Part shown: in pieces, positions 1 to 11,203 of the stretch | How positions within the stretch are numbered: the stretch's first letter is position 1 | Layout: each line of letters starts with the position of its first letter | From: Sistotremastrum niveocremeum HHB9708 | Taxonomy: Eukaryota; Basidiomycota; Agaricomycetes; Sistotremastrales; Sistotremastraceae | Direction of reading: 5' to 3' | Assembly: GCA_001630475.1 (NCBI GenBank) | Contig: KV419414.1 | Location: forward strand, 459,100-523,099 | DNA: 64,000 bases | The notes under the pieces: model-generated | The model's input: only the letters and a program-made list of their open reading frames with translations | The model's database searches: none | What the model was told of the DNA's origin: nothing | Position numbers and translations under genes: made by a program

Positions 1-2135
1 AACTCCAGAACAAGGAATGGAATACGTTCTTGGCTTGGCGGATGGGACTCTGGTGTTCGTGACTGCGGCAAATCTGAAAGTGTCGCGGTTCATTTCGCGC
101 GTAAAAATAGGTGTGTGTTCCTTCTGCTGCGTCTGTCTCATATTGTACTGACTCTTTCATTAGATTCTCAGACCGACTTCCGTCACCATTTGGTCCCTTT
201 GGCCGTCCATTTGCAGTCCTCTACTATCTTGTTGCCATCCTCTCACCCGTCATCTCTCCAAATATACTCCCCCGGAACGGATACCCTCTTATCCGAACTA
301 GAAGTTTCGCCTTCAAATCGCGTGTCAAGACGCGACGAAAAGCCAATTGACGTTGCCCGCGTCGAGTTCGCCTCAATCAGTGATTCTGGAGATTGGCTTG
401 CCACCGTCGATTTACGGACCGGTGATGATGAGTTCGTGTCCGAAGTGTATCTCAAGTTATGGAGGTGGAAAGACGGAGAATGGTCTTTGAACACCCGCAT
501 AGATCACCCTCACGGGACCAAGAAAGTGACGGCTATAGAATTCCGGCCTTCTGTCAAGGACGCCGCTGACGCTCTGTTGGTGACCGCTGGAGAAGATGGA
601 TTCGTGAAGACGTGGAAGGTCGCCGCTGCCGCGTTATCACGAAGGAAAAAGAGAGAAGGCAGCGAAGAAGCCGAACGTAAGCGATCATAGCGTCTCTCGA
701 GTCTCTGTCTAACTTTCATCCCAGTTTACTGGGTCAACCGTTCTTCCCACGAATATCGCTCTCAAATCCCTTCCCTCATCTCATGGGCACCTGATGGCTC
801 TCTGTTCGCCGTGGCTCATTCATCGTCTCCAATGATCACTATCTTGAATCCTTCTGACCACGCTCTGCGCGAGACCGTCGGATGTCCGGAAATAAGGACG
901 GGAGCTACGCACATGAGCTTTGTTGGTCGCACTGGACGATTTCTGGCAATATCTGGCAAGAAGGATGTCGTTCTATGGGATCTTCTCTCTGGATCTGGTA
1001 CGTCATTCTTTTAATCTTTATGGCGCACTCCTGAGCCCCATTCGTAGTCCATTGGCATTATTCTTCTCCTTCGTATATCTCCCATCTCGTTGTTCACCCA
1101 GTGCACAACAGCATCGCTGTCCTGCAAGCTCGTCCTCGTACTGTTCCTACCAGCCAGATCAGAAAGCCACCTAGCACCCAGGTTTCTGTGTTCTCGACTG
1201 CTTCTCCCATCCCCACTCGGGTGTATCGTGTCCCTTTCTATATTCGCTCTGTTATTTGGGATACTATCGCTCCCGTTGCGGTGGCACAAGCGTCTCCGTC
1301 ATCGCCAGATCATTCCGAGAGAGCAGCTCATTATAGCTTGATCGGAATCACAGATAAATGGAGCGTCAACCTCTTCGGTGATGAGGTTCAAGTTGCACCT
1401 GCCCGAACGGAAGGAGAAGCAGCATCACAGCTTGCCTCAGCGAATAACGTCGCGCAGACTGGGCGCCGAACCCTCTTCCAAGATATTTTCGGCAAATCTG
1501 CATTTGTTGACGTATCTCAACCTCCTGCTTTACCAGCTGGGCCTACAGACGCTACTGTGCCCTCGAACAAGATACGAGGCGTTTTGGGAGACATATTCAA
1601 CGTCCCGGCTTATCTATGCCCTCCCATGGAGACGATCTTCGGCGTTGCAATGGAGGAATTCCTACGAAAACCTCCGGAAGAAGAAGACGTTCATGAAGAT
1701 CAAGAACCAGGCGATGGTGATGTAGAGATGCAGGGTGTTGATGAGGCTGATGCCGATGCCGGTATGAAACCGCCCGATCAAGCAAGGCGGACGGTTGAGC
1801 AGTGGGAGTTGGATACAATGACGGCTTTATTCTCGAAGACGGTTGTGCAAGGTGAACCTCGTACGCTGCTGTGGTGTCTTCGGGTTGCTCACTCTCTTTC
1901 AGCGCCAGAGCGTCATACCAATGGCAAGGCGCATCATCCAGAAGCGGCCCATCCTGTGAACGGTACAAATGGCACGATAAATGGAAAGTCCAAATCTGCA
2001 ACGAACGGCAAGATATCCCCGTCCAAACCGTCACCGATCCCTACAGTCATCAAAGCGGTTCCTTCTGTACCGAATTCGCCTTCAAATATCGCCAGTCCTC
2101 GGACCGGTTCAAAACGAAAGCAGTCATCCACTTAG
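1..2135 (+). CDS. UTP17: WDR75/Utp17 (Nan1)-like WD40 nucleolar protein, 5' partial
   Basis: Proposed exons are <2-110, 164-676, 725-997 and 1048-2135 (660 codons in the window); the start lies upstream. Introns 111-163, 677-724 and 998-1047 keep one frame. Seen: WD40-type strands such as LLVTAGEDGFVKTWKV, ISWAPDGSLFAVAHS, KKDVVLWDLLSGS and SLIGITDKWSVNLFGD, then a conserved-looking segment (DIFNVPAYLCPPMETIF) and an acidic, Ser/Asn/Lys-rich tail. Known: Utp17/WDR75 belongs to the t-UTP part of the SSU processome, promoting rRNA transcription and 18S pre-rRNA processing in the nucleolus. The WD spacing plus the C-terminal VPAxLxPPM-type segment point to this family rather than a generic WD40 protein. 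The next gene starts 384 bp downstream on the same strand. Confidence 0.75.
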
Positions 2136-2519
2136 TTTTCTGACCAATCTTCTTCTGTTGTCGTACTCGCGCATTTTCGGTTGCATCGTGCATTGGATTG
2201 CTTTTTCTCAATTCACATATTTACATAGCATTGACTCATAATTCTATTCATCCCTGTCTCCTTGTCGCACATTATTTTTGTCTATAATTGCATTCCCTCT
2301 GAGTTACGAATCTTTCGCCCTCGATCAATCTCTGCGTCCTGTTCTACATCAACTGATGAAATGCCAGTGCAGAGGATGACTTGCGTCGAAGTCGACTCGA
2401 ACGTCAACGTCGGGATTGTGGCGGGATTTTCATGCGAGTGGTGTCGGGGTCGTCGGGGTTCTCCGGCAAACTGATCGTTTATAGCCGGACTCGACGTTTC
2501 CTGGCAGTTGAGTTCAACG
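2136..2519. other. Intergenic region between the Utp17-like and lyase genes
   Basis: No supported gene. It should hold the terminator of the upstream gene and the promoter of the lyase. The first part is T-rich; no clear TATA box is seen. Confidence 0.5.
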
Positions 2520-4761
2520 ATGCCTAGCATGTTGAGGACGACCACTCATCTCGCCCGCCGGTTTACATCGACATCATCAGTGATTGGGTCAATCCAGGAA
2601 CTACCTCTCCAGCCGCCGTCGCCCTCAGTAGAGACGGCGCAATTTCAAGAACGTGTAAACCAGGTTCAAGCTTTCTTCGATCTCCCCAGGTTTGCCTCAG
2701 TCAAACGACCGTATACTGCGGCGTCGGTTGTTGCGAAACAGGGATCCCATAGCCCGCTACCCTTACCCTCTGCCTTAACCGCCACCAAACTATATGCTCA
2801 ACTGGAAGATGCATCGAAAGAGGGGAAGCCTTTGCACACGATGGGTGCTATTGATCCCGTTCAGATGACCCAAATGGCGAAATATCAGGAGGTCCTATAT
2901 GTTAGTGGATGGGCATGTTCGAGCGTTTTGACGACGGGAAATAACGAGGTCGGCCCCGACTTCGGGTGAGTGTCGAACTCTCTTTGTGAAACTAGTTCTG
3001 TTCTTACGTGTCGACAAGAGATTATCCTTATACAACTGTGCCGAATCAAGTTCATAGACTGTTCAGAGCCCAGCAGCTACATGATCGCAAGCATTACGAC
3101 CAACGTATGTCAGCGTCCCCCGAAGAGCGAGAGAAGATGGAGTATATAGACTACCTCCGGCCAATCGTTGCAGACGCGGATACAGGGTTAGAGATATCCC
3201 ATTACCGTCTTAATCATTTGATTCACTTCTCCTAGGCATGGTGGACTTTCCGCCGTCATGAAGCTTGTCAAGTTGTTCGCGGAATCTGTTCGCCCAAACC
3301 TTCTCCCTGCTGACGTTTGAATTAAACTCCGGCTATGTTAGGGTGCTGCGGGCATTCATATGGAGGATCAACTACACGGTGGCAAGAAGGTATGCATTTT
3401 TGTGATCTTGACGGCATTCACTTGACATGCTGTAGTGTGGTCATTTAGCGGGCAAAGTCCTTGTTCCGACTTCAACACATATTTCCCGCCTCATTGCTTC
3501 CCGTTATCAACTTGACCTTCTCCTTTCCCCTCTTCTCCTCATCGCACGAACAGACGCAGAATCTGCCAACCTGATCTCATCAACCATCGACACAGCCGAT
3601 CATCGTCACATCCTCGGCACCACTACGCCAGGGGACGGCCGAGGACTTGCTGAGATATTAGATGCAGTCGAACGATCTGGTGGAAGTGGAGCGGACGTCG
3701 ATAAAGCTGAGAAGAACTGGCTCGCGGAGAACAAACTGGTCACATTCGATGAAGGTGAGACTCTCAATGATGGTTCAGCATACCATTGTCGCTCATGGAA
3801 ACTCTGCCAGCTGTGGCTAATGCTATTGAGAAATCTGGCATGTCGAATAAGAGCGCTGCTCTGGAACTATACCTCAAAGAGGCTGCCCAGCGGTCGAACA
3901 ATGATTCACGCGAGGCTGCGATTGGCATACTCGGACAACCTGTATTCTGGGATTGGGATCGTAAGTCACCCACCTATATCTATTTCCCAGCGACTAACAT
4001 TTACCGTGCCTCAGTTCCTCGGACCCGGGAAGGCTACTATCACTATTCTGGTGGTCTACCCGGTGCTACAGCTCGTGCATTAGCATATGCTCCTTATGCA
4101 GACCTCCTGTGGCTTGAAACGAAAGAACCCAATCTTGAGGTAGCGCGCAAATTTGCTCGAGATATCCGAGCACAATACCCCGGAAAATGGCTGGTTTACA
4201 ACTTGAGTCCCAGTTTCAACTGGGCTGGCCATGGCTTTACTGGTGCGTTCTAACATGTAGAGAATCATTGGATGTTGAGATATATCTCCAGATGATGATC
4301 TGAAGAACTTTGTCTGGGAGCTAGCGAAGGAGGGGTAAAAATTCCGCATCATGGATGGGCGCTACTTGCTGACGTCATGCTTTCCAGCTTCGTCTTCCAA
4401 CTGATTTCTCTGGCTGGCTTGCATAGCACCGCTCGCGTCACTGTGGAACTGGCCAAGCGATTCAAGACAGAAGGCATGTACGCTTACGTTGATCTCATTC
4501 AGCGAAAGGAGAAAGAGCTTGGATGTGATGTATTGACACATCAGAAATGGTATGATTATCGCTTTGTTGTGCTCGGATAGACTGATTGAACGATTGTGGA
4601 ATAGGAGTGGTGCTAACTATATTGATGGAATCTTGTCAAGTGCGTATACGAACGTACACGTTCTATCCTGTGCTGATGTCTTGCGTGTTATTCTAGCGGT
4701 CTCTTCTGGATCATCTAGCACTTCATCGATCGGCACTGGGTCCACGGAACATTCGTTCTGA
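2520..4761 (+). CDS. Isocitrate lyase family, probably mitochondrial 2-methylisocitrate lyase
   Basis: Eleven exons: 2520-2965, 3019-3186, 3236-3287, 3342-3389, 3436-3754, 3811-3960, 4015-4242, 4292-4334, 4388-4549, 4605-4639 and 4697-4761; 571 aa. Seen: [28 protein letters not shown], the catalytic signature KKCGHL at residues 237-242 (Cys239 nucleophile), [15 protein letters not shown], and a C-terminal [17 protein letters not shown] like the usual lid end. The enzyme cleaves (methyl)isocitrate to glyoxylate (pyruvate) plus succinate. The N terminus is rich in Arg, Ser and Thr and lacks acid residues ([17 protein letters not shown]), which looks like a mitochondrial presequence; [15 protein letters not shown] also fits the 2-methylisocitrate lyase branch of the methylcitrate cycle better than glyoxysomal Icl1, which usually has KKCGHM. 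That subfamily choice is inference. The start is the first ATG of the frame; a slightly longer frame would need a TTG. Confidence 0.85.
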
Positions 4762-4905
4762 GAATGATGTTTCTCCAACACAACGATGAATTCTCTGTAC
4801 AATGATAAAAATAATTGAAAGGATATACAAGGCTATACATGACACAAGGTCTGGAACCGCGGCGCGAATACCTCCACATTCATTGCATGTTTCACCAGAT
4901 CGATG

Positions 4906-5929
4906 TTATGAATCGGAGCAAACCGGCCACTGTACAATAGGGATCCCCTTCGCTTGCAACTGAGAAGTGGTCTTCTTTTCCCAAACCCACTTATCATCTT
5001 CCTTATTCATAATTCCTGACACCCACATCGAGTTCTTTGGAACACTTCGATACACAACTCCATATAACAAAGGGGCCTTCAGATCTTCCATCCATCGCTC
5101 GTGACTCACGACCTTTGGACTAAGGTCGTTCTTGTAGACATAATGCGCTGTTAGCCAGATGAATTCGTGATCGAATCCAACTGAAAACAATCCGATGAGA
5201 GTGAGGTCCTCGAGAGGGATGATCATAGCAATGACTCACACACGCAGGGAACAAGAGCCACAAACTTCGGATCCTTGATCCATTTCTTCTCCTCATTCTC
5301 CAACAAAGGATGGAATGCCTGTAATGCATGTGCGACCGCCTTCTCTGCTGGTGAATTTTCCTTGAAATAGGCTTTGTCCAGAATGAAAGCAGAGGACGGA
5401 TTCCCGTCACTCTCTACTCGATAAGACAACTCGAAGAAGACGTGGTGGGTCTTCCAATGGAAAGGTTGGTCTGAGACATGTAATGCCGAAGCCAACGCTT
5501 TCACGATACTGTATCGGTGGAGCGTGTTCCAATCCTCGAGGATAAGTCGACGCTCTTGGATAGGTGGCTTGCCACACGTATGAAACGAGCTGTGGTGGTT
5601 GAGCGTCTCCAATGCCTTGTTGCTCCGTTGCTGCTGCTTGCAAAATGCCTTGTGAAGCGGCCAAAATGCCACTTGATGTTCTTTATTCTAGAAGATATGG
5701 AGATCAACGGACGGCTCGCGTGGATTTGGACGAGAAGGCTTACACAGAACCTCGCACTCTTGCATCCGTTGCATAGGAAGAGAGGTGGATCTCCAGGTTT
5801 TCTATTGGCTTGGCAAAATGCACATCCTTCTGGAGTATTTTTGCTGATCATTATCTTCGCGCCGGGACCTGTGGCGGCGGTGTTGACTTTGAAAACGGTC
5901 CTCTGTGAGGAGGCTCTGAATTCGGGCAT
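4906..5929 (-). CDS. MYND-like zinc-finger protein, paralogue A
   Basis: Exons (minus strand) 5929-5744, 5687-5240 and 5180-4906; 302 aa. Seen: an N-terminal zinc-ribbon-like region with CAFC at residues 37-40, CNGC at 53-56 and RFC at 60-62; after the intron it continues NKEHQVAFWPLHKAFC. The spacing matches a MYND finger (CxxC, CxxC, C-x3-C, H-x3-C), but the sixth ligand is His instead of Cys. A family-specific body follows (ERRLILEDWNTLHRYS, NPSSAF) and a C-terminal part ending near KWVWEKKTTSQLQAKGI. The two neighbours share the same size, exon phases and motifs. MYND fingers usually bind proline-rich partners; the role here is unknown. It converges with the lyase gene, 144 bp apart. The start was chosen by alignment with paralogue B; longer upstream reading is unlikely. 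Confidence 0.75.
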
Positions 5930-6451
5930 GATATAGAAGAAAGGTTGAGGAAACGCGAAGTTCTGAAGGTGGCAAGAAAGTGGAATGCAAGTGGCAAGTT
6001 TGGTCACGGTCCGTGACATGTCTCACATTTATTGACTTCATGCGCATAGAAACCCCGCTTGGTACCCCGCAGTGGCCTAGCCATCGCATGTCCGATCGCG
6101 AGTCACAGCTCCTCCCTAGTCTTATTCGTGCTTGGGCCTGCGCGCTCCCGAGGCCGCTATTTATGATATTCACTAAACAAACATTCGTACGCGAGCTAGA
6201 TATTAGGAACCCCAACAGTGTTTCTCGATCTTGATTCTTGAAGACTGGTGTCGAGGCTTGATCTTCTGTGCTCCTCGACATAAAATTTGAACCGCTGCGC
6301 TAGCGTGATCGTCTCGGGCGGGCTGTGTGAGTCGGGGCTGGCTCTGGTGCAAATCTTCGTCTAAACTCAAGACAAACTGTGCAGCCTCTCCTTGAGTAGT
6401 TCAGAACAGCCTGACTGCACCCGGCAATCTGGACGCCTTTCCGATAATCAG
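5930..6451. other. Spacer between MYND-like genes A and B
   Basis: About 520 bp with no supported gene. It should contain the promoter of paralogue A and the 3' end of B. Short open frames on both strands lack splice support or similarity to neighbours. Confidence 0.5.
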
Positions 6452-7485
6452 TCATCGGACAATGGCGCTGACATTGATGCCTTTCGCTTTCAAACTCTCC
6501 AAACTCTTCTCCTCCCAAACCCATTTGTTATCCTTCTTCTCGACAAACCCGGGGAGCCATACCGGACCATCCAGCGTACGACTCCGGACGCGATAGACCA
6601 GCCCGTGCATGACCAAAAATTTGAGCTCTTGAACCCAGTCATCGTGGTTTTGCGAAAGGTTAAGGTCACGCTTATAGCAGGGCTGACCAGTGATCCATCC
6701 ATATTCGCGATCGAAGTGAACTATTACAAGAGTCAATGACACGGCTACAGCGATACGCTGAACGAATACGATCACTCACACAGGCAAGGGACAATTCCAA
6801 TGTAATTCGAGTCCTTGGCATCACGTGAACGTCGCGAGGGGTTATCCAAGAGTTCAGAGATAGAATCGAAGCCAGCCCGACTATTGGTGCCCACTGGTGG
6901 ATTCTCGTTGATATAGGCGTCATCGAGTTCAAAGGCAGATGATGGATTCCCATCGCTGTCTTTCCGGTATGACAGGACAAACAGAACATGCTGATTCTTC
7001 CAATCGAATGGTTTCTCGGCGGTATGCAATGCCGAGGCACAAGCTTTGATAAGACTAAGCCGATGCAGCTCGACCCAGTCCTCCACTATGAGTTTACGCT
7101 CCTGAACTGACGGGAAGCCGCTTTTAGTAAGTGAGCTTGTCGCATTGATCCTTGCTATAGCCTCTTGGTTCTTTATCTGCTGTTTGCAATATGATTTGTG
7201 CTCCGGCCAAAAAGCGACTTGATGTTCCTTATTCTGCCAGTGGTGAACGATCATCAGATCCTTATAATATATATGTTTTAAAATAAAATGACTGACACAG
7301 AATCTGACACTTCTGCATCCGAGACACAAAGGTAGAGGCGGCTGTCCCTCTTTTCGAGGAGCTAGACAGTATGCACATCCTTCTGGTGTATTCTTGCTAT
7401 ACACCAATCCCGGCTTTGATCCCGATTTCGTCGCACTATTGATTTTAAAGATGGTCTTCTCTCCCGGACGACTGAGATCTGGCAT
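6452..7485 (-). CDS. MYND-like zinc-finger protein, paralogue B
   Basis: Exons (minus strand) 7485-7297, 7233-6780 and 6720-6452; 303 aa. Seen: GEKTIFKINSA near the start, CAYC, CLGC, RFC and then NKEHQVAFWPEHKSYC, giving the same C-x2-C, C-x2-C, C-x3-H, H-x3-C ligand pattern as paralogue A. Downstream are VQERKLIVEDWVELHR and NPSSAFELDDAYINENPP. The first intron (63 nt, GTCAGT..GGCAG) is a multiple of three without a stop, so it could be read through; paralogues A and C support splicing. The second intron has the same phase as in A. The C terminus ends KAKGINVSAIVR. Function is unknown; it forms a tandem family with its neighbours. Confidence 0.75.
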
Positions 7486-8088
7486 GACTCGTAAGATAAG
7501 GTGTAGAGTCAGGAAATTGATGATCGTGTGGACGAGTCGTAGGAGAGATACAAAGGCTCTCGACAGCGTTAGCGCGCGTCATCAACGTGTTGTTCGGCGT
7601 TGACTTCTAATCGCCGAAATACTTCTGCTTTCCCAAAATGTTGAAGCCTTTGGCCTTTTCTCCAAGAGTCGATTTTCCAAGTCTTCTGTGCTTTTGCATG
7701 GAAATAAAATGTGCTTTATCGAATCCAATACAAGGAAAAAAGGGAGAAAAAAGCCATCCCGGGCCGAGATCGTGTGTCACTGCCAGTGAATGAATTCATT
7801 GGCACGATCTGCGGCACACTGGATTCGGATTCACGCTGGGGTTTCAACATAGGATATGTGGTGCTTGGAGCCTTATAATTGAGGGGGAGAGCTACTTTGA
7901 CTATACTGTAAATTTGTGCCCAGCATTGGTCTAGTGAAAGTTCAAACAGGGAATATCACATTTTTTACGTTCTGTACATTCTACTAAACCGTTGCAGCAT
8001 CTATATCAGCAAAAACATCCATAACGAATCAAAAGTCTCGGATGAATAGGGCGAAAGCCTTCATACCAAGTTTCCTCCAAATATCCTG
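7486..8088. other. Spacer between MYND-like genes B and C
   Basis: About 600 bp with no supported gene; presumably the promoter of paralogue B and the 3' UTR of C. Confidence 0.5.
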
Positions 8089-9113
8089 TCAAGAGCTCCC
8101 GAGCAAGTCGACTCGGCGTAAAACAATTCCTATCGCAAGAAACTCCTCGACAGTTTTCCTCTCCCACTGCCATTTCTTGTCCTTCTTCGAGACTAAACCA
8201 ACAGCCCACTCGCTGGCAGCCTGCGGATCGTTTCCTCTTACAAGTCTGTATACGAGACCATGCCTTACTGCGAATTGCAAGCGTTTCAGCCAACCATTAT
8301 GAGCGAGGCTTGTGAGCACGTCCGTTTGGTAGACGTAGTGGGCAACGAGCCAACAGAATTCTCCATCAATATGGACTATCGGTATATATCAGCGACTTAG
8401 GTTGCTGTAATAAACGTTCAAAGACCAACGACTTACACAAGCAAGGTATTACCGCCAGAGGGGGGATGCCACTCCATCTTTTCTCTTCCTCCTTCAATAT
8501 AGAGTGAAGAGCTTCGAATCCCAAAGCGTTGGGTGTCCCCGATCGAGGCGTCTGTTTGATACAGACTGAATTGATCTCAAAAGCACTAGATGGATTTCTT
8601 CGACTCTTCGGGCGATATGACAACTCGAATAGAAAGTAGTGAGTTGTCCAATCGATCGGTCCTCGGAGAGTTTGTAAGGCCGAAGCTAAGGCTTGTCGAA
8701 TGCTGTATCGATGAAGGGTGTTCCAGTCTTCCAGGATAAGTCGACGCTCTCGGGCGTTTGGGATTTGACGCTGATAGGGCATCGTTTCGAGGTGTTCTAA
8801 GAATCTATTCCCTCGTTGGACTTGTAAACAGAGTATTTCGTGAGTCGGCCAAAGGGCTTCCATGTGCTCGTCATTCTGAATATTTTCAGAGTGAGGTCCG
8901 AGACGATGAAGTAGACAGTCATAGACGTACGCAGACGTATGTGCTCCTGCAATCGAAACACATGACAAGGTGGGGCATTTCAGGTATCTCGGTGGCGTGG
9001 CAGTAGGCACATTCTCTGGGGGAATTCTTGCTACACAAGCTGCCTGTGGACTTCATGAAATCGCTATTCTTGATGAAGACGGTCTTCTCGTCAGGATTGT
9101 TCGACAGGGACAT
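8089..9113 (-). CDS. MYND-like zinc-finger protein, paralogue C
   Basis: Exons (minus strand) 9113-8931, 8875-8437 and 8375-8089; 302 aa. Seen: DEKTVF near the start aligned with paralogue B, CAYC at residues 35-38, CFDC at 52-55, YVC at 59-61, then after the intron NDEHMEALWPTHEILC. The modified MYND spacing with His as sixth ligand is kept although the surrounding residues have diverged. Shared body motifs are ARERRLILEDWNTLHRYS and NPSSAFEI. Exon 3 encodes EFCWLVAHYVYQ and ends KTVEEFLAIGIVLRRVDLLGSS. A 23-nt overlap in another frame with a possible small upstream cistron (9091-9371) makes the 5' end of this transcript unusual. Confidence 0.72.
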
Positions 9114-9371
9114 CGTCGCAAGGATAAACGCAATTCTGGCAAGGCTGAAAGTGATTTTTTTGTGAGCAGGGTGAGGGTGATGAATTCAAGATGACTGGAA
9201 ACGTACTGGGGATGGTAACAGTGGGAAGGAAGGCCCAGTGCAGACAGCGCAGATCGTCGGACTGCAGGTGAAGGTTGTAGAAGAGCCCCAACCTTCATCC
9301 TCCGATATATATGTAGACTGCATTGATGCCACAAGGTTGACAAAACTGACAAAAGCGAGAGCAAGTGGCAT
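9091..9371 (-). CDS. Possible small secreted Cys-rich peptide, or uORF of MYND-like gene C
   Basis: Two proposed exons (9371-9207 and 9144-9091) flank a consensus 62-nt intron (GTACGT..TTTCAG). They encode 72 aa: a hydrophobic start (MPLALAFVSFVNLVAS) like a signal peptide, then six Cys arranged CSPTICAVC and PCQNCVYPC. The second exon runs 23 nt into the first exon of gene C in another frame. Either this is a separate small secreted protein, or the intron belongs to the 5' leader of gene C and the frame is an overlapping uORF. Evidence is splice motifs and composition only. Confidence 0.28.
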
Positions 9372-9452
9372 TGCGGGGTATTCGAACAAGTAAGCAGCAC
9401 AATGGCCAGTGGCTCGGTTTGTAAGCGTTCACTGTCGTCAACTAATAAAATC

Positions 9453-10231
9453 TCAGACAGTTATCATTGACGACCGTCGCAGGACATACCTTCTTATCAA
9501 TGGACCGGAGTGGCTCATTGAGTCTACAAAATGAAGATCTCCCGGTGAGAACTGTTCAATATGTAGAACATTGAACCTACAATGACTGCCTGAGTAGTAG
9601 TTTATGCGAAGGCTCCCGAACATCCAGAGCTTTATTCTCATGGTCGCCGGAGCGAACAGAAAAGATCGACAGTGTTCTTTGCGGTGATAGAGTTTTGGAG
9701 AAGTATCGGGCACTGGAAACCGGAGGCAGTCAAAGAGATCTAGACTAATGACGCCCGTCGCTTCTTTGATTTTGTCTTCAGAAACAATCAAAGTCACACC
9801 AGTGAATTTCAGGTACGACCATTTGGTGGATCTTTCTCAGAATTTTTGAGATCTCGATGAGAGGCAGTGGCGCGTCTCCGACTCAGGAACCTCAAACAAT
9901 CGTAAGCGAGACGGAACCAAATTGACATCAAGATCTCGGCAACCAAGCTTGGGAAACTGGTTGCGAATCCCAAGACGGAGAAAACGGCCTTCGGCTTTTT
10001 CGGGGATCCGGGTAGCACGTTGACCGAGCCAAGCGACAGCCAGCTGGCAACACTTGTGGCAATATTGAATAGTGACCGGAAACACAAGAAGCCACGAAGT
10101 TTCATTTCAATGTGGCGAAGATAATCAAAAGTCTCCTGTTGGAAACTGACTGCCAATTCTCGAGTTGTTAGGCGCAAACTTCCCAGATAGGCTTGTACAG
10201 TACAGATGGCGAGTCTCCGAACATCAGCCAT
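9453..10231 (-). pseudogene. Uncertain coding remnant, possibly F-box/LRR-like
   Basis: Two adjacent open stretches (10231-9809 and 9797-9453) can be read in neighbouring frames. The second, with LKFTGVTLIVSEDKIKEA and LDLFDCLRFPVP, has a protein-like composition. I find no joined model with good splice sites that keeps one frame throughout, and no domain I can name. It may be a decayed F-box/LRR gene like those at 14.6 and 46 kb. This is a weak call. Confidence 0.2.
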
Positions 10232-11203
10232 GCCACGAACAGGATCAGGGAGCAGAAACTGTGGACAGCGGTTGTTTTCGAAACCGGGACAAGACAGTCA
10301 GGGTATAGCCCCGAGCCCGAGTGCAGGGTATCCGGCTTGCCTACAGGTAGCCGGTGAGACTGCATACATGCATCCATAGAGCCATTCAGTTGTTCGCGTC
10401 CCTTCGCGAAATCTAACCAGGCTTGGGTACATCAGCACACAGAAGAATGCCCATCAAGAACGTTCAAAAGAGATTCGCATGCATAGAAAATATAAGCACA
10501 GCCATGTTTCCTTGATTGATTACATAGAAGGAAACCGTCATATGTCCTGTCGTAGCGGATAAGGTGAGGAGGTGTGGGAACGGAATGCAGCCGTTGCTCC
10601 TGCATTGTTCTATGACCTTGTCGGCTGATCGGTATTTTCATATTAGGGACAAGACAACAGGCTCTGGATCAGAGCCTGATTCACAAGGTTCCCTGAGACT
10701 CCTAAACAAGTACACGCGGCCTCATGCATTGCGCCGCCAGGTTTATGAGAGAGTGAGAGCAAGCAGGACGGTCGCTGTCGCGCGTTGGCGGGTTGACATC
10801 GGGCAGCGGGCGGCGCGGCAATAAACGTCGGGATCACGGGTTGTGGCTACGGCCGCCTGCCGAGGCCAAAAATAGCGGAAATGGCGGAGATAACTGTTGC
10901 CGGGTACCCGGAGGGGTAATTAACACCGATCGATATCCCGTGCCCGACCCGGTCCATTGAATGAGCCGATCCGAGAACGGGTTGTCTGGACTGCTAAGCT
11001 CCATTTGGAATGTCTCACGTGGGAAATCGACCGAGATATGCCGGTGCTAGGAGCCGGAGAAAGGCGGCAAAGACCCAGCACTGTCTCGCCTCGCCCGCTC
11101 CCTGCAACGACCACGACTTACGAAGGACCACGAGCGTACGAAAATCAACGGGAAATATTCCTGTTTGCTAGTTTGACTAGTCGCTGCGCTTCTTACCCTC
11201 CGC
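10232..11203. other. Upstream region of the Zn2Cys6 gene
   Basis: Nearly 1 kb without a supported gene; GC-rich from about 10.7 kb. It probably holds the promoter and 5' UTR of the following regulator. No convincing TATA box or repeat is seen. Confidence 0.45.

Noticed and set aside
5517-5936. Plus-strand frame of 139 codons
   Set aside because: Antisense to MYND-like gene A, which has two spliced paralogues.
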